Of a stretch of 64,000 nucleotides of DNA, positions 9,615 to 21,091 are shown in pieces. This stretch comes from Harmothoe impar (Eukaryota; Annelida; Polychaeta; Phyllodocida; Polynoidae), in assembly GCA_947462335.1 (NCBI GenBank), contig OX381707.1:86921606-86985605 (forward strand), given 5' to 3'. Made by a program: the position numbers and the translations under genes. The notes below the pieces were generated by a model. That model was not told the DNA's origin, did no database searches, and saw only the letters and a program-made list of their open reading frames with translations. The first letter of the stretch is position 1. Every line of letters begins with the position of its first letter.

Positions 9615-12600
9615 CTGTAAAGGAATATTGGTAAGACTACTTGAGGCCACTCATACAAACAAAATTGTTATTTATCACCAAGCAATGACAAATATGACCA
9701 AGGAGCTTTTCAAAAAAGAAGGTATTAAGAGTTTTAATTTGATACCAACAAAATCTTTTTTCTCAAAACGTGATTTCTATGAAGTACCACGTGGGCCTTT
9801 TTGCCCCCCCTCCTCTTCAAGATGGGGTTAGAATTTGTTATACCCCATCTCCTTCTTCAGGAAGGTTCAAAAGTTGTTAATGCCTACCACCACCCCATAA
9901 CTAATAAATAAACACTCTCTAAGTTGACTGACCTGTCCCACACCACCCAGTGGTCCACGATAACCGTGTCTCCGTTCTTGAGCCCCAGCTCACATGACCC
10001 CTCCATCTTCTTCAGTACCTGCATCGCGATCACCTTCTGTTTGCACATCCCGTGGGCTGAAAGTCAAAAGGTCAAATGGTTAAACCAAGGTCAAAAGGGC
10101 ATTGAAGCTAATTGGACAAAGGTCTATTAGGCTCATTATCAAATGGCAATTATAGAATTTTAGACAAAATATATTACAAATCAAATAGTTTTATCACATG
10201 GTATAAAGAAAAAGAGAGATTTTGAAAATTGGGCAAGAAAACATTTATACAGAAATATTTTTGATTTTGATAAGAAATATCTTTTCAATTCTTGTTAATA
10301 CAAATTATTCCATTACTATTATGAGGGTTGCAAAATGGCTCAATAGGAAAGGGATTCTCAGTGGGTTTACATTTTTTTCAAAGGCTAGAATGGGGATCGG
10401 TGAAAATGCCAATTATTCAGTGCAAATTCAGGTGGAATTCAGGTGGTTTTATGCTAAAGACCAGTGCTCAAATTTTCCATGGTCAGTAGCTTATTTTGGT
10501 TGAAAAGGTTTTGTAGGAAAGGTGTATCTTTTAGGTCAAGGGAGATTTTGGAGATTGTAAATGTCCTGGTAGCTGTTATTGCGTTTTCCGCTAGATCTAT
10601 ATTAAAGAATATAGTAAAAGGATTTCCTTCGCTGAAACCTCTAGATACTGTTGTGTGGGCTGCATGTAGCACTACTAGATGTTGTAATCAACTGCTGTCA
10701 ATAGTTTGTCCAATGCACCGAATGGCCCTTAAATAGGACATAAACATCGGCCAAAGAAAAAAAATAGATGTGTTTCAGGCAACATGGGCCAAAGAATTAG
10801 GGTCGGATTTTTCATTCTTTTTTGATATTGATAGCACCAGGAATGAGTTGCACATTGGGACATCAACTCGTGCGTCATCAGGATGACTTTCGTAATATAG
10901 GAATATCTAAGGAGTTGGATGTTCTCATTAAGAATCAATTTGCTGAGGTATAAAAGACAAATAATAAGGCTACTGAAATCAGTGGGAATTTGTTCTTCCT
11001 GACGAAAGCTCTGCTAAAATGGTAAAAATTAAAAAAATATCTATTAAAAAATTGGAGAAAAATTGGAGAAAACTGCTACATTCACCCTTTTTTTCAAGCT
11101 AATAAAAGAGTTGCGTGAATAATCTTTTATTATTTTTGAACTAATGAAAAAAAGGAGTTCTTAAAGTACTTACGCATTTCTTCTACAATGAAGCAGTAGG
11201 GGTCTGCCTCTATGCAGCGTGCCTCGTTGATGATGGGCGGCCAGTAGGAGGCACCCAGGGTGGTGGTGGAGGTACACGTGGTACACATGTACAGGTGTAA
11301 GTTGTCCTGGGTACGGGTACCCCGCGTCAGGCAGTGCTCGTACTTAGCCAACTCCCCTACAATGGTACATACAGTGTTATACAATGACACATACAGTGTT
11401 ATAACATATATAACCTATATAAGCTGTTATAAACTACAACATTGTGACATGTGTAACAGTGCTATAAGAGGTATCAGGCTGGTAGTTGAGGTAGGCCTAC
11501 ATGTGTACAGTGCAGATTGTCCTGTGTCCTTGTAACCTGCGTCAAGCTGTGCTCATACTTCACCCATGATGCACTGCTCTTGGATCAGGGTCAAGATGTC
11601 AGCCCCTATATTAGGTGCAGGTGGTGGTGGAAGTACCGGTATTGTTTATTTATGACAGTTACTTAGACGAGTCTGGAGACAAGTATTTTTTTCAGTGTAC
11701 GTACATCAACCATTGATAGATCACCCACCTGTTTCCTCATCCAAGTTGTGATCTGGTATCCCGATGTCGCCCGGCCGCACGAACACTTTATCCAGCTTAT
11801 CCTTTTTAAATAAGGTAGCATTTCTGTGCTGTGAGGGTGGAGTCACGCCGCTTTGCTTCTCCTTGAGAAGGAAGAGAGCATGCATGTGTCAAGTCAGTGT
11901 TTAGAGCGATAGAGAATGAAGAAGCCTAATTGATAAAGGATCACTTTCTTAAATATTTCATGAGCTTAACCTTATTAATCTCCGGCAACTTGTATTGTCA
12001 ATATCTATTTAACTTGACTCGAGAGTGCACCTCACATAAGGGTTGAGGTGGGTAGGGTGTGTACTCACCGCAACACTACAGGTTGCCCTCATTAAAATAG
12101 ATATCAAAATTCACTTGCAGGTAATATTTTACCTCTGGCAACCCTAAAGTGTTCTCGAAGTCCAGGAGATGTTTAGAGCAATTTAAGGTTCTTCATTCCT
12201 ATCAATACAGATAGTGAAATTCTGTTCTTTCAAAGTCCAATATTGTGTCTCTGTTTTTTACTCCCAGAAAGGGAGGAACGATGTGTCAGTATAATAGCGT
12301 GTGTCAAGGAATTAAGAAACCATGTGAGGTTTCTGCATATATTTGTCAACAACCATTGTTCTCACGTGTACTAACCTAACCACTGATATGTTGATGTTTT
12401 TTTTATAAATTGTTATTAAGGTATTATACAGCATAGTATACTAAATAGTATACAGCCGATATCCGGATTACAGCTATACGCCGCTCCTCCATCCGGTCCT
12501 TCTCTAATGCCTGACTAACTAAATACTTCAATTTGTGTAATGACGATGCACAAACTGTTTTTATCAACATCTATATCTATATCAATATTACAGGTTTTTA

Positions 12601-14972
12601 TATCAAAAGGAGGTTATTTACATTGACTCTCTTAGTGTGTCCTTACCCATAGCTATCTATAATCTTGTAACTCTATAAACATGAACTTTGATTTTTGGAA
12701 ATACAAGATCTCTTATGTATCAATGTAGTTGGCATGTGTGTTTATTTTTCTATTTGATGCCATTTAATGAAGGAAAAACATCTTTTTCTTAGCCCATTGA
12801 ATACGGCCACATTGTATTCAATGGGGCATTGAATACGGCCTTCCAGTGCTTAAGCATAGGCGATATTGTATTTCCAAAATATAAATGATATTCATTCAAA
12901 GTCCACTATTTACCTGGTTCTGCTGCTCCTTGTCCTCCTCGGCCATCATGTGGCTAATGGCCGCCTTCGTCAGCTGCCACTTGGGCTTCTTCCATTTCTT
13001 CCACTAGACAAACAGGATACATATAAGTATCACATAACCAGATATTACATGGGGTAAAATTATTAAGGCCAAAAAAAAGGTTTGTTTCAGGTAACCCGAC
13101 TAACCCTATCAAAGAGGGCCGACCCTACGTTTTTTGTGTGCAATTTTGAATTATTTTTTCCGTATTTTTACCTTTTAAAAAAATCAATTTTAGGGTCTCC
13201 GGAGAGGCTGGGTAGTACTTTCATATACTTTGCAATACATTTAAGTGAGATTTAGAATTTGAAGAAAAATTGGATATACCCACTTTAAAATTAAAGTTAA
13301 AAAAAAAAAAGAAAATCTGACCTACCGACCCTTTATCTTACTACCTGAAACAAATCTTTTATTTCTGGTCTGTTAACCCATTGTAACGGTCACGGAAAAA
13401 TCATCTGGAGAAAGTGGACCAGCTGCTCTACCACTGAGCTACTTCCCCATCTGACAACTTGACTACGCTGTTTACTACTGGATTGGTACGATACAGAGGG
13501 GAGCAGAATTACCCAGGTGAGACCCACTTGCGGGCGTACCACTGAGGCGCAGGGAATCCGACCCCTACACCATAATTAAAACTCAATCTGCCAATTATCT
13601 TACTTGTAGGAATCTTTTACGAATTGAATATTAGATGTTTTAAAAGAGAGAAAAGATGTTAACCACAAACTGTGAAGCCTGAAAAATGTAACAAAATCTC
13701 TTTCTTGGAACTTTGGAAGGTATGCGATACTTTTCTCTGACCATTCATTATGGAGATTTAGGGGTTATGATTTCCTTTATACTTCAAAAAAGACAACAAA
13801 AGGAAATAGATCAAATGAAGTAGGCAGCCACTCAAAGTTATGATCTTAGGGAGTGGTCGTTTTTTACCAACAGGGGAGGTCGAAATCTTTCTTTCTCCCC
13901 TCAAACTTTTTTTGGTTCCTCCCCTCAGGTAATTTGAAATTAAGCTTGACCAACCCCTTTGAGCTATAGTAATGTGCTGGCTTTTTCGCTAAAAAGAGGT
14001 GCAATTCTTTTGGCCCCCCCCCCCCTTCAAGGGGTCCAAATATGATTGGTACCCCCATAGTCCACCAACCCTCCCTGTTAATAAATGACCACTCCGATCC
14101 CTTAGTGAACCACCTGTTTTTTTTTAAGCAAGTAACTCTAGAACTCTTCTTACCTTAAACTTGAAGTCGACGTCGAGGAGGGAGGGGAAGTGGTCGTGGG
14201 CGCCCTGCTCGTCCTTAGCCATGTACTCCTTCAGGTACTTGCCTCCCTTCTCCTCCAGGATCGCGATCTTGTCCTCATCGTCTAGCGGGTGGTAGCGGTA
14301 CTTCTTGCTGAACACGGACTTCTTGTTGTCACACGGGAAGCTGGAGTTACGGATCACTCGGTACCCGAACGTGTCTATCTCTGGTGTACTGGGGGTAGGG
14401 GGTGTGTCTTGGATGTTGTGTGTGGCATCTGGCACTGAGGCCCCTGTATACAGGAGAGGAATGTTGTTTTTTATGGTATAATTTTGTATCTAAATACATT
14501 TTGTATAAGCAAGGTACAGCTACGCCTTATTTCACACTCACATACACCTTGAACTTGTTTAATGTTTTAATGCAATAAAGTTCATACTAAATACAAAGGA
14601 TCAAAGAGTTAAGAATTTTTTTTTGGGGGGGGGCTGGGTAAGTTGCCACTTCTTTGTTAACAACCGTTAATATTTTTTCATTTCCTATCTTTTATGGAAT
14701 GTAGCAGGGCATTTGCTTTTAATAAGGATCCACGTCATCAAAAGGAACAAATGAACACAAGGGGGTCTTCATTAAAGACTGTTAACTGTTGGCATTTACT
14801 CAACATGGTTCATATTCCACAAGCCCGACGTTCATAGCATAAAATTGCATCACAGAATATAACCCGTAGAATATTGTCTATGTTTAAATTAGAATATGAA
14901 TGAAAAAGACCTACCTTGTATGAGGGTTGCAATGAATAATGTTGATAGAAATGACAAGACTTTCGTGTCCAT
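9530..14972 (-). CDS. IL-17-like secreted cystine-knot protein, 7 exons, 320 aa
   Basis: Joining 14972-14915, 14443-14154, 13003-12914, 11861-11729, 11356-11174, 10056-9933 and 9614-9530 gives an uninterrupted frame of 963 nt with GT-AG introns. Residues 1-20 form a signal peptide (MDTKVLSFLSTLFIATLIQG), so the product is secreted. Residues ~21-190 are a polar segment with a basic cluster (WKKWKKPKW, 117-125) and may be a propeptide. Residues ~199-301 hold the cysteines: C199, C215, C218, C238, C245, C256, C273, C299, C301. The spacing YWPPIINEARC...C and the end SVHVGCECVI match the IL-17 pattern (R-Y-P-P-x-I-x-E-A-x-C, then V-G-C-x-C-V), where these Cys form the knot. IL-17 cytokines signal through SEFIR-domain receptors in immunity. 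The protein is longer than typical IL-17 (~150-200 aa). The alternative is another cystine-knot factor (Spaetzle/Trunk type). The gene model is firm; the family call is an inference. Confidence 0.72.
9933..10056 (-). CDS. IL-17-like gene, exon 6
   Basis: Encodes residues 253-292, beginning HGMCKQKVIAMQVLKK and ending VIVDHWVVWD. Acceptor CTTTCAG, donor GTCAGT. It begins in phase 1 and ends in phase 2, matching its neighbours. It carries two Cys (256, 273). Confidence 0.85.
11174..11356 (-). CDS. IL-17-like gene, exon 5 (core cysteine exon)
   Basis: Encodes residues 192-251 with five Cys and the family-like motif SYWPPIINEARC. Acceptor TTGTAG, donor GTAAGT. The 5' half of this exon is duplicated in degenerate form in the preceding intron (11486-11560). 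Confidence 0.88.
11486..11560 (-). pseudogene. Degenerate duplicate of the 5' half of IL-17-like exon 5
   Basis: Shares TACATGTGTACAG-like, GATTGTCCTG, CTGCGTCAAGCTGTGCTCAT and ACTT words in order with the real exon at 11264-11350. The acceptor has decayed. A further fragment of the same exon (GGTGGTGGTGGAAGTAC) lies at 11613-11640. Confidence 0.75.
11729..11861 (-). CDS. IL-17-like gene, exon 4
   Basis: Encodes residues 147-190 (EKQSGVTPPSQHRNATLF ... GDIGIPDHNLDEET), with one N-glycosylation sequon (NAT). Acceptor CTTCTCAAG, donor GTGGGT. It lies before the cysteine core. Confidence 0.8.
12695..12891. repeat. GGAAATACAA-family inverted-repeat element
   Basis: GGAAATACAAG at the left and TTGTATTTCC at the right are inverted. 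Inside are CCCATTGAATAC / GTATTCAATGGG inverted words. Relatives are at 44126-44352 and 49395-49420, and around 50026-50325. Confidence 0.65.
12914..13003 (-). CDS. IL-17-like gene, exon 3
   Basis: A 30-codon exon, phase 0 at both ends, encoding WKKWKKPKWQLTKAAISH then an acidic/Gln stretch. The basic start could be a processing site or a heparin-binding patch; this is inference. Confidence 0.8.
13066..13378. repeat. GGCCAAAAA/GTTTCAGG inverted-repeat element
   Basis: Left end AGGCCAAAAAAAAGG then GTTTCAGGTAACCCGAC; right end CTACCTGAAACAAAT near a TTTCTGGTC close. Inside are GGGCCGACCCTACG and CCTACCGACCC. Same family as 36001-36263. No coding capacity. Confidence 0.75.
13385..13575 (-). 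mobile_element. tRNA-derived SINE, degenerate copy
   Basis: On the minus strand it has GTAGCTCAGTGGTAGAGCA (an A box like that of tRNA-Ala) and the family-specific segment with ATTCTGCTCCCCTCTGTATC and GGGGTCGGATTCCC. It matches 19628-19875 and 55737-55972 in order. Confidence 0.75.
13849..14096. repeat. GAGTGGTCATTT inverted-repeat element with G/C runs
   Basis: Left end GGGAGTGGTCGTTTTTTACC, right end GTTAATAAATGACCACTCC. Runs of G or C lie just inside the ends. Fragments of the same family are at 23197-23290, 26347-26430, 9795-9915 and 63710-63845. Confidence 0.7.
14154..14443 (-). CDS. IL-17-like gene, exon 2
   Basis: Encodes residues 21-116. It starts just after the signal peptide with ASVPDATHN and a Pro/Thr-rich stretch, then FGYRVIRNSSFPC with a sequon (NSS). 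Acceptor TATACAG, donor GTAAGA. Confidence 0.85.
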
Positions 14973-14981
14973 CTTGATTAT
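14915..14981 (-). CDS. IL-17-like gene, first coding exon (signal peptide)
   Basis: The ATG is at 14972-14970; bases 14973-14981 are 5' UTR. A good acceptor (polypyrimidine run, then TTTCAG) lies directly upstream, so a non-coding first exon must exist further right and was not located. The exon encodes MDTKVLSFLSTLFIATLIQ: a charged start, a hydrophobic core and a small residue near the cleavage point. It ends in phase 1 with donor GTAGGT. Confidence 0.82.
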
Positions 14982-16183
14982 CTGAAAAAAAGCACACAAT
15001 AACATCCATTAGTTAGTTGCCTAACAAACATGGGAAACCTGCAGTTTCTAAAAAACGGTTGATCAATATCTTGTTAAGTTTGTTTTATTCCCCGCCAATA
15101 TTTAAAAATACAATTCAGTTTTCCCTAATACCTTAGGAAAACGGTTTTGTCAGACTATTCGATATGAAGTTGACGTTCCCATTATGCACATCGTGTAAAG
15201 GGTGAGAATCGTTATCTTTATAGTTAGATGTTAGTTGCTATATGTAGCAGGTATGTAGGGCGCTACTGCAGGTATGGTCCATGTATAGAAGGGTAATTGG
15301 TCTTATTGTTAAGTGACAAAGATTGGAAAATAGAAATGAGGCCAAGCACAAGAGTTTTCTAGCCGAACATCATCCATGTCATCAGAACTAGCTGGTAAAT
15401 AGTATCACAATCTTTAGGTGTTGTTTTGTAATCAAGACTCGGTGACAAAATGTGAAAGCCTGGCAACCACAAGTGATTTACGTGGGCACTATGTGTATCT
15501 ATTCTGAAATCAGTGTAGTCCATAGCTACTGGTTTTCATGTCAGACACATCTCTGAAGGTTTAAGGTTCTACAGGTTATCCCATAGCTGCGAGTGCATTC
15601 ACACTGCCACAATACCTCCATGACAAGTACAACTGTATGATTTACTTACTTTTGTAAACTTGACTTATAAAAACTGCACAGCAGTACTTTTCCTTTTACA
15701 CCTGTGGGCAGGTGTCACTGCACGTGAACACTGGTATATCGTCTGGTGATAGTCTACAGGTGACATACACGATACCAAGGCACTGTCTGTCCACAAACCT
15801 ATCTTATCTACAATGTTTGTGTTTCTGACAATCCCACAGATTATGTTAGATAGAAGTTGGAGCAATAAGATAAAAGGGGCCATGGAAGCTATTGCGTACA
15901 TAATCTGTGTATACTGAGGCTGGTATCTAGGTAGTCTCAGCAGTCTAATGGGACTTTCACCTACGTTACGAATTCTCAAAAACATTGCCGTTCCAACTGA
16001 CCTTTAGGAATAATAGTTTCTCTTTCTCTGCGACATTTTGTTGCTCTAAATTACACACTTATTTCCTAGATGGCTTTTCATTGTAAATACCGACAATGTG
16101 ACTAAGGGAAACACCCCAAGTTTCCCTAGTTTCAGGAACATGCAAATTTCAGGAAATAAATACCCAAATTCTATTTGTTTCTG

Positions 16184-16501
16184 CACAGAGAAATGAAACT
16201 GCGTCAAAAAGGAGTCCATATTGCCTTATGTGAGCTTAGACTGCCTCAGACGGCCTGGGCTCTCTTTCAGAACGACTGCTGTATCTGCCGGCCACCAAAT
16301 ATTTTGACGACAGCTGTCGGCAGCAGCAAATCAATGCAAATTGTATCTTCCAAAACACTTTACTCATCGTCAAACCCAAAAGTATATCCCCTGGCAGATA
16401 CGGCAGTTGTTCTGAAAGAGACCCCTGGGCTCCCCCAAAGAGGGGAGTCATTGTGGAGGCAACCTGGACTCTAGTTTGACGTGGTTTCTTCTCTCTGTGT
16501 G
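16184..16501. mobile_element. CACAGAGAAA-family element, long copy
   Basis: Ends GCACAGAGAAATGAAACTGC and GGTTTCTTCTCTCTGTGT. It has a second, inner pair of arms (TCTTTCAGAACGACTGCTGT and its near complement at 16400-16425). About 318 bp, non-coding. Confidence 0.75.
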
Positions 16502-16725
16502 GGAACTCCAGTGTGTGTCTGGTTTATAGCGAGAGTATAGAGACCGTGTAGACTATACATAGTTCATGTAGTCTGACTCTGAATTTACAGCAGATCCAAA
16601 TCCAAAGCATCACGCTGCATCCCACAGACGTGAAATGATTTCTTAGGGCTGATGACATTTTTCTGAGTTTATCTATTTGAACTTTCATCTGAATGATGGG
16701 TTACCGGCAGATTCACGGGAATAAG

Positions 16726-16944
16726 AGGTAATTGACTTCTAAGGAATATAAGTCTAACTCGCTTCTAGAATTTGGGCCGATTCTATAAGCTTCACCAGCG
16801 ATCTGATATTGATGACTTTTGTAATGTATTATAATAGCAAAAACTCACATATAAGCCGCACCCTGACCATGGGCCTACCCTATAAGCCACACCGCCGATC
16901 TGACTCGTGTACTAGCCACGGCTTATATGAGAGGGTTTTACGGT
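16726..16944. repeat. GTATAAGCC-family element, copy 1
   Basis: Colinear with the copy at 52934-53159: CTAACTCGC, GGGCCGATTCTATAAGC, CCAGCGATCTGATA, AGCAAAAACTCACATATAAG, GTACTAGCCACGGC, and an end near TTTTACGGTA. Confidence 0.8.
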
Positions 16945-17199
16945 ATGTGGAGAAATACTTCTCTAAATGTAGAGTTGCAAAGTCCATAAAAATACTGAAT
17001 AACTGAGATAACACTCAATGTCAAAGAGTTCACCTCGTTACACTCTCCCCTCCCTATAGCGTACAATGTAGATGGCGTTAACAACACATCAGTGGAAACT
17101 TACATGTTGCTCTGTGATATTGTTATATTGTCATACATAAAGAAGCCTGCCAGCTCTGGAAATGAACCTATATGTGACAGGTTAACAAAGATTTTCTAC

Positions 17200-17400
17200 T
17201 ACCATAAATTCTCATATATAAGCCATACTTGAGTACTGGCCACCGGAACATTTGGCCATGAGCCATATTGCCAATCTGATTATGATTGTAGTACTGTACT
17301 ATGGTAGCAAAAACTTGCATATAGGCCGCACCATGACTCTGGGCCGATTATATATGCCACACTGGCTATGTACTAAACGCAGCTTCTACATGATAATTTG
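17200..17400. repeat. GTATAAGCC-family element, copy 2
   Basis: Begins TACCATAAATTCTCATATAT and continues with AGCAAAAACTTGCATATAGG and GGGCCGATTATATATGCC. More diverged than copy 1. Confidence 0.65.
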
Positions 17401-18369
17401 CAGGCTGGACGCTCATTGGTAACTTGGTGATGGATAGTCGATGGCCAAGCACCTCTATTTGGCTACTGTCCAAAGAAGGGCCATGACCAATAATGATAAA
17501 ACTAGCCTCACCTTGACTGTCAGTATAATGTATTGGCCACAGGTCCTTTTGATGTATGGCCCACTGCTTTGATCTCCACTAGAGAAGTGTGACTGAATGG
17601 CTTGCCTCTCACTATTTATATATCAATGGACACTTCAGCACGACCACCGATTCAAGGACCTGCCATCTTATCATTTAATGACAAGGAAGCGCCTTGACCT
17701 CTGTGACCTTCATAAAAGTGCTGAGTTGTCTAAGGGTGGACCCTTGAACTTATCCCGCATAGCGCTTTACTGTGTGATGCCCTTTATCGTGATGGTGCTT
17801 CATTGCAGACCACCATGGCAAATAACTGGCCTTTGCTGCTTTATCCATCATGCCAACCCTTTTGGAGTGTATCAACAGAGTAGTGTCAATATCATTTATG
17901 AATATAGCGCTTATAATTAACTCATTACAGCTTTATTCATAAATCATGACCATCATGAATGTGTATACTGCATCAAAGTACTATATATGTAGCTAAGGGT
18001 GTTGCCTGAACTTAGACAATGATATAGTACATAAGAGGACTGGTTGCACTAATAATTGGCTTGGAGAGATTAGATAATAGATATGGCTGTGATAGACGGT
18101 TCCCCATGTGCTAACCCTTTTACGTTTCATGCTCATTTGCTGTCCATACCAGGCCATGTCCCACCACTTTGGGACAATGTGAACCTCTTTGGCCAGGTGC
18201 TATCTTCGATTAGGTGACATCTTTGACAGGCCACCATAAAAATAAGATTTGAAAAAAAAGAATTTCTCTTTTGATATGTAAGTGATAAAGTAAAGAAAAT
18301 ATCGGTGGTTATTTATCCATATATATCTTCACCTGCCCTAAATAAACTTTTTTTTCTGTTAGGAGGGCA

Positions 18370-18425
18370 AAGATGGCACCCAGTCAAAGACTTCACCCGG
18401 TCAAGGACCTCACCCGGTCAAAGAT
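18370..18425. repeat. Fragment of the GTCAAAGAC foldback family
   Basis: Three tandem CACCCGGTCAAAGAC-like words. These match the inner repeats of 33348-33894 and 54669-54892. Confidence 0.5.
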
Positions 18426-19027
18426 CCTTTTGGGGTTGGACAAATGGCCAACATGTTTGTTAAAGATTATGTTTGATGTTGCCTGATTGAATCGGCCGAT
18501 CAAATCTAAAGAGTTGATTGGCCGCGCCTGTGGTGGCCTTTAAAGTCAAAGGCGAGTCCAGCTAGCCCAGACTAAACAAAATGTCCTGCTGCAAAGTGCA
18601 CTCCACGACTTCAAAAACTTCAAAAACTTTCCCCGATCAGAGATCAGAAGGTTATTGCTATGATTTACATCAACACACGGTTGTTGAGTTACGAGCACTG
18701 GTAGCAGGATACAAGTAAACCTCCTCGGACGTAAAGAGCCAAAGGTTACTCTCTCAAGTAGCTTGGACTCTCACTTTGCTGATAAGATGAGTGTCAGCAC
18801 TCAGAGGAGATATCTCTATATTTAACCCTGCATGGGTGCTAAAGTACTTTAAGTAACTCGACAGGGCTGCATTCAATCATCATACCGACCCTAAGGTTCT
18901 AGACTCTCCTTAAATATGCACCAATGCAGTACCAGTGAGCTACTACCCTGTGTTGTATTGGTGTCTTATGGAACTCCCCAGGTGACTCCTTTAGATCAGC
19001 CAGGGAATCACCTAGGCTCACTTCGGC

Positions 19028-19106
19028 AGCCTGGGATCCCCTAAAGAGGGGAGTCATTTTGGAGGCAACCTGGACTCTGTTTTGAGCCTGTTTCTTTTCT
19101 CTGTAC
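19028..19106. repeat. Right half of a CACAGAGAAA-family element
   Basis: CCCCTAAAGAGGGGAGTCAT, TGGAGGCAACCTGGACTC and TGTTTCTTTTCTCTGT match the right arm of 6116-6310. Confidence 0.7.
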
Positions 19107-19627
19107 AGTACCAGTGAGTTACTCTCCTGGGCTGTATTGGTGCATTGTGATGCATGAATCCTTTAGCGACATGCCGTCTGTAAAGGGTTAACGCTGGCCA
19201 GGCCCGTGTTGTGGTGACGGGAGGTGTTGTGAGTACTTGAGACAGGAGGTGTGGCCACCACATCAAACACAACCACCACCATAACAAAGGAAAATCAATG
19301 CGGGACCAATTAACATCTGATACCACAAGCTATATTATAAGAGATTGGTATTACAGATTAAATCTGAAGACAGCCGACAGCATGGAGCTATAGTAAGGCC
19401 ACTTGAAAAACAAGACAGTTACTCATCCGCGCGCACATCATAAAAATCAGCTTTTGAGGAAAATTCTTTATTTTTTTGCAAATTGTTGATGAAAAATATT
19501 ATGGAAATCGACAGATATTGGTATATTTGGAATACTACAAGAGAGCTTACTTAGACAATATATGACATGGGGTCAGGGGGAGGGGCGCATTTACGTAATA
19601 CTTAGATAATCTACTATGATAATAAAA

Positions 19628-19875
19628 ACAGGGATTCTAGTGTGAGGGTCACAGTTACTCCGAAAAGGAGGTTTTCGGAGACACTGGGAATCTAAACCTG
19701 GGGCCTTTCGCTTGCCAAGCAATTGCTCTAATCACTTAGCTACATCCCCTTGTCCTATCAGATAGACTGTGTCTCACATTACTGGATTGGTCAAATTTAG
19801 AGGGGAGCGGGATTATCTGAGTGATACCCCCTTGCGGGTTCACCATGAAGGCACGGGGAATCCGACCCCTACACT
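19628..19875 (-). mobile_element. tRNA-derived SINE
   Basis: On the minus strand it carries a tRNA-like head with GTAGCTAAGTGATTAGAGC and a B-box-like GGTTTAGATTCCC. The adjoining non-tRNA segment is shared with the other two copies (GGGGTCGGATTCCCCGTGCC, GGTATCACTC, GAGACACAGTCTATCTGATA). Confidence 0.75.
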
Positions 19876-20131
19876 AGGTAGAATAGAAAGCCTAACTAAA
19901 GAGATTTAAAAAATCTAGATAGGGGGTTCGAACCATTTTCTAACACTACCCTAACTTCGTATACAACTGGACTTGGGTCTAGACTAAGAATGTATCAGGA
20001 GTGTGCTTTAGACCTGTCTACCTAGAAGTGTCAGAGAATGGGTCTCAACCTGAAATCCTTTTTTTTTTCGTCTGACAAGAGGTGGAGAGATTGACTTCTA
20101 AAGGACTATGAACTGATTGTTTGACATTTTG

Positions 20132-20284
20132 TTAACCCTTTAGAGGTCGTGTAATGCTTTACTGCATCATGCCCTTTATCAGGATGATGCACAAATTCAA
20201 TGAGTTACTCAACGTGGCTGCATCGGTGCATCATGATGACAAATGTCATCTTTTAATGTCATCTCTAAGCGCCGGACGTTGAAT
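20132..20284. repeat. GCATCATG-family element
   Basis: Begins TTAACCCTTTAGAGGTCG and contains TACTGCATCATGCCCTTTAT and GGTGCATCATGATGACAAA. The right end is eroded. Confidence 0.65.
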
Positions 20285-21002
20285 GTATCCTGTGGTGTTA
20301 TATTGATCAGGTAAACAGCAGATAAAGTCTAGAGTTATTTACATACACTTTATCTTGGATATTCTTGATACATTTATTTTCCTCCTTTCTTATATCACTT
20401 CAGTAGCACTTTCCTGCTCAACAGGATATCATGTTAACACGTTAACCCCATTGTCTTTTGATTTTGATCTTCACAGGTATCGATACATTATGTTAGCGTA
20501 AATCCTTGTGGGATTCTTGGACATGAATACTGATATTATTGTTATTAAGATTTTTTTTTTAGTTTTGTCAATGTATTTCCCCTTTCCCCCGTCTGTATTG
20601 TCATGAGGCCCTTGTTTTGTGGATCAGGATGGAAATCACCATCTAGATAGCCCTATCATAGATTACACCACACTTGGCCGGAAGAACAAAGGAAAAAGGC
20701 TGACTATTTTCCACGTTCAAATTAATCTAGGGGGGGTAGTGGTGCTTAACCCTTTTAGGGCCGCTCCACTACTGAAAAATTGTGTCCAACTACCGGGGAC
20801 ATTGCAGATGAATATGTTCTACTAAAGCCGGCAGTACACTACAGATAGTGCCTTGGTACTGCATATATGCAATATCTCTTTCATATGCAGTACTGGCAGG
20901 TTAAACCACAAGTATCACCCTACATCCACACTGTTCTTCTCAATAATACAGGCTATAAGCCTATGATTTGGACAGTCAAATAAACCAATTACAAACAAAC
21001 AA

Positions 21003-21091
21003 ACATACATGATATTAGCTGACAGTCATGGCTGAGTAGACTCGTCTGTGACTCATCATCAGCCATGACCATCAGCCAATATCATGTATAC
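21003..21091. repeat. Imperfect ~35-bp-arm palindrome
   Basis: TACATGATATTAGCTGA and GTCATGGCTGA on the left are mirrored by TCAGCCATGAC and TCAGCCAATATCATGTA on the right, around a short loop. It probably forms a hairpin. No family was recognised. Confidence 0.7.

Noticed and set aside
15665..15985. 106-codon minus-strand frame with hydrophobic stretches
   Set aside because: No family resemblance, no splice-framed partners and composition like the surrounding intergenic DNA.
16175..16474. 99-codon frame with opposite-strand partner
   Set aside because: Lies wholly in an inverted-repeat element, which is open on both strands by symmetry.
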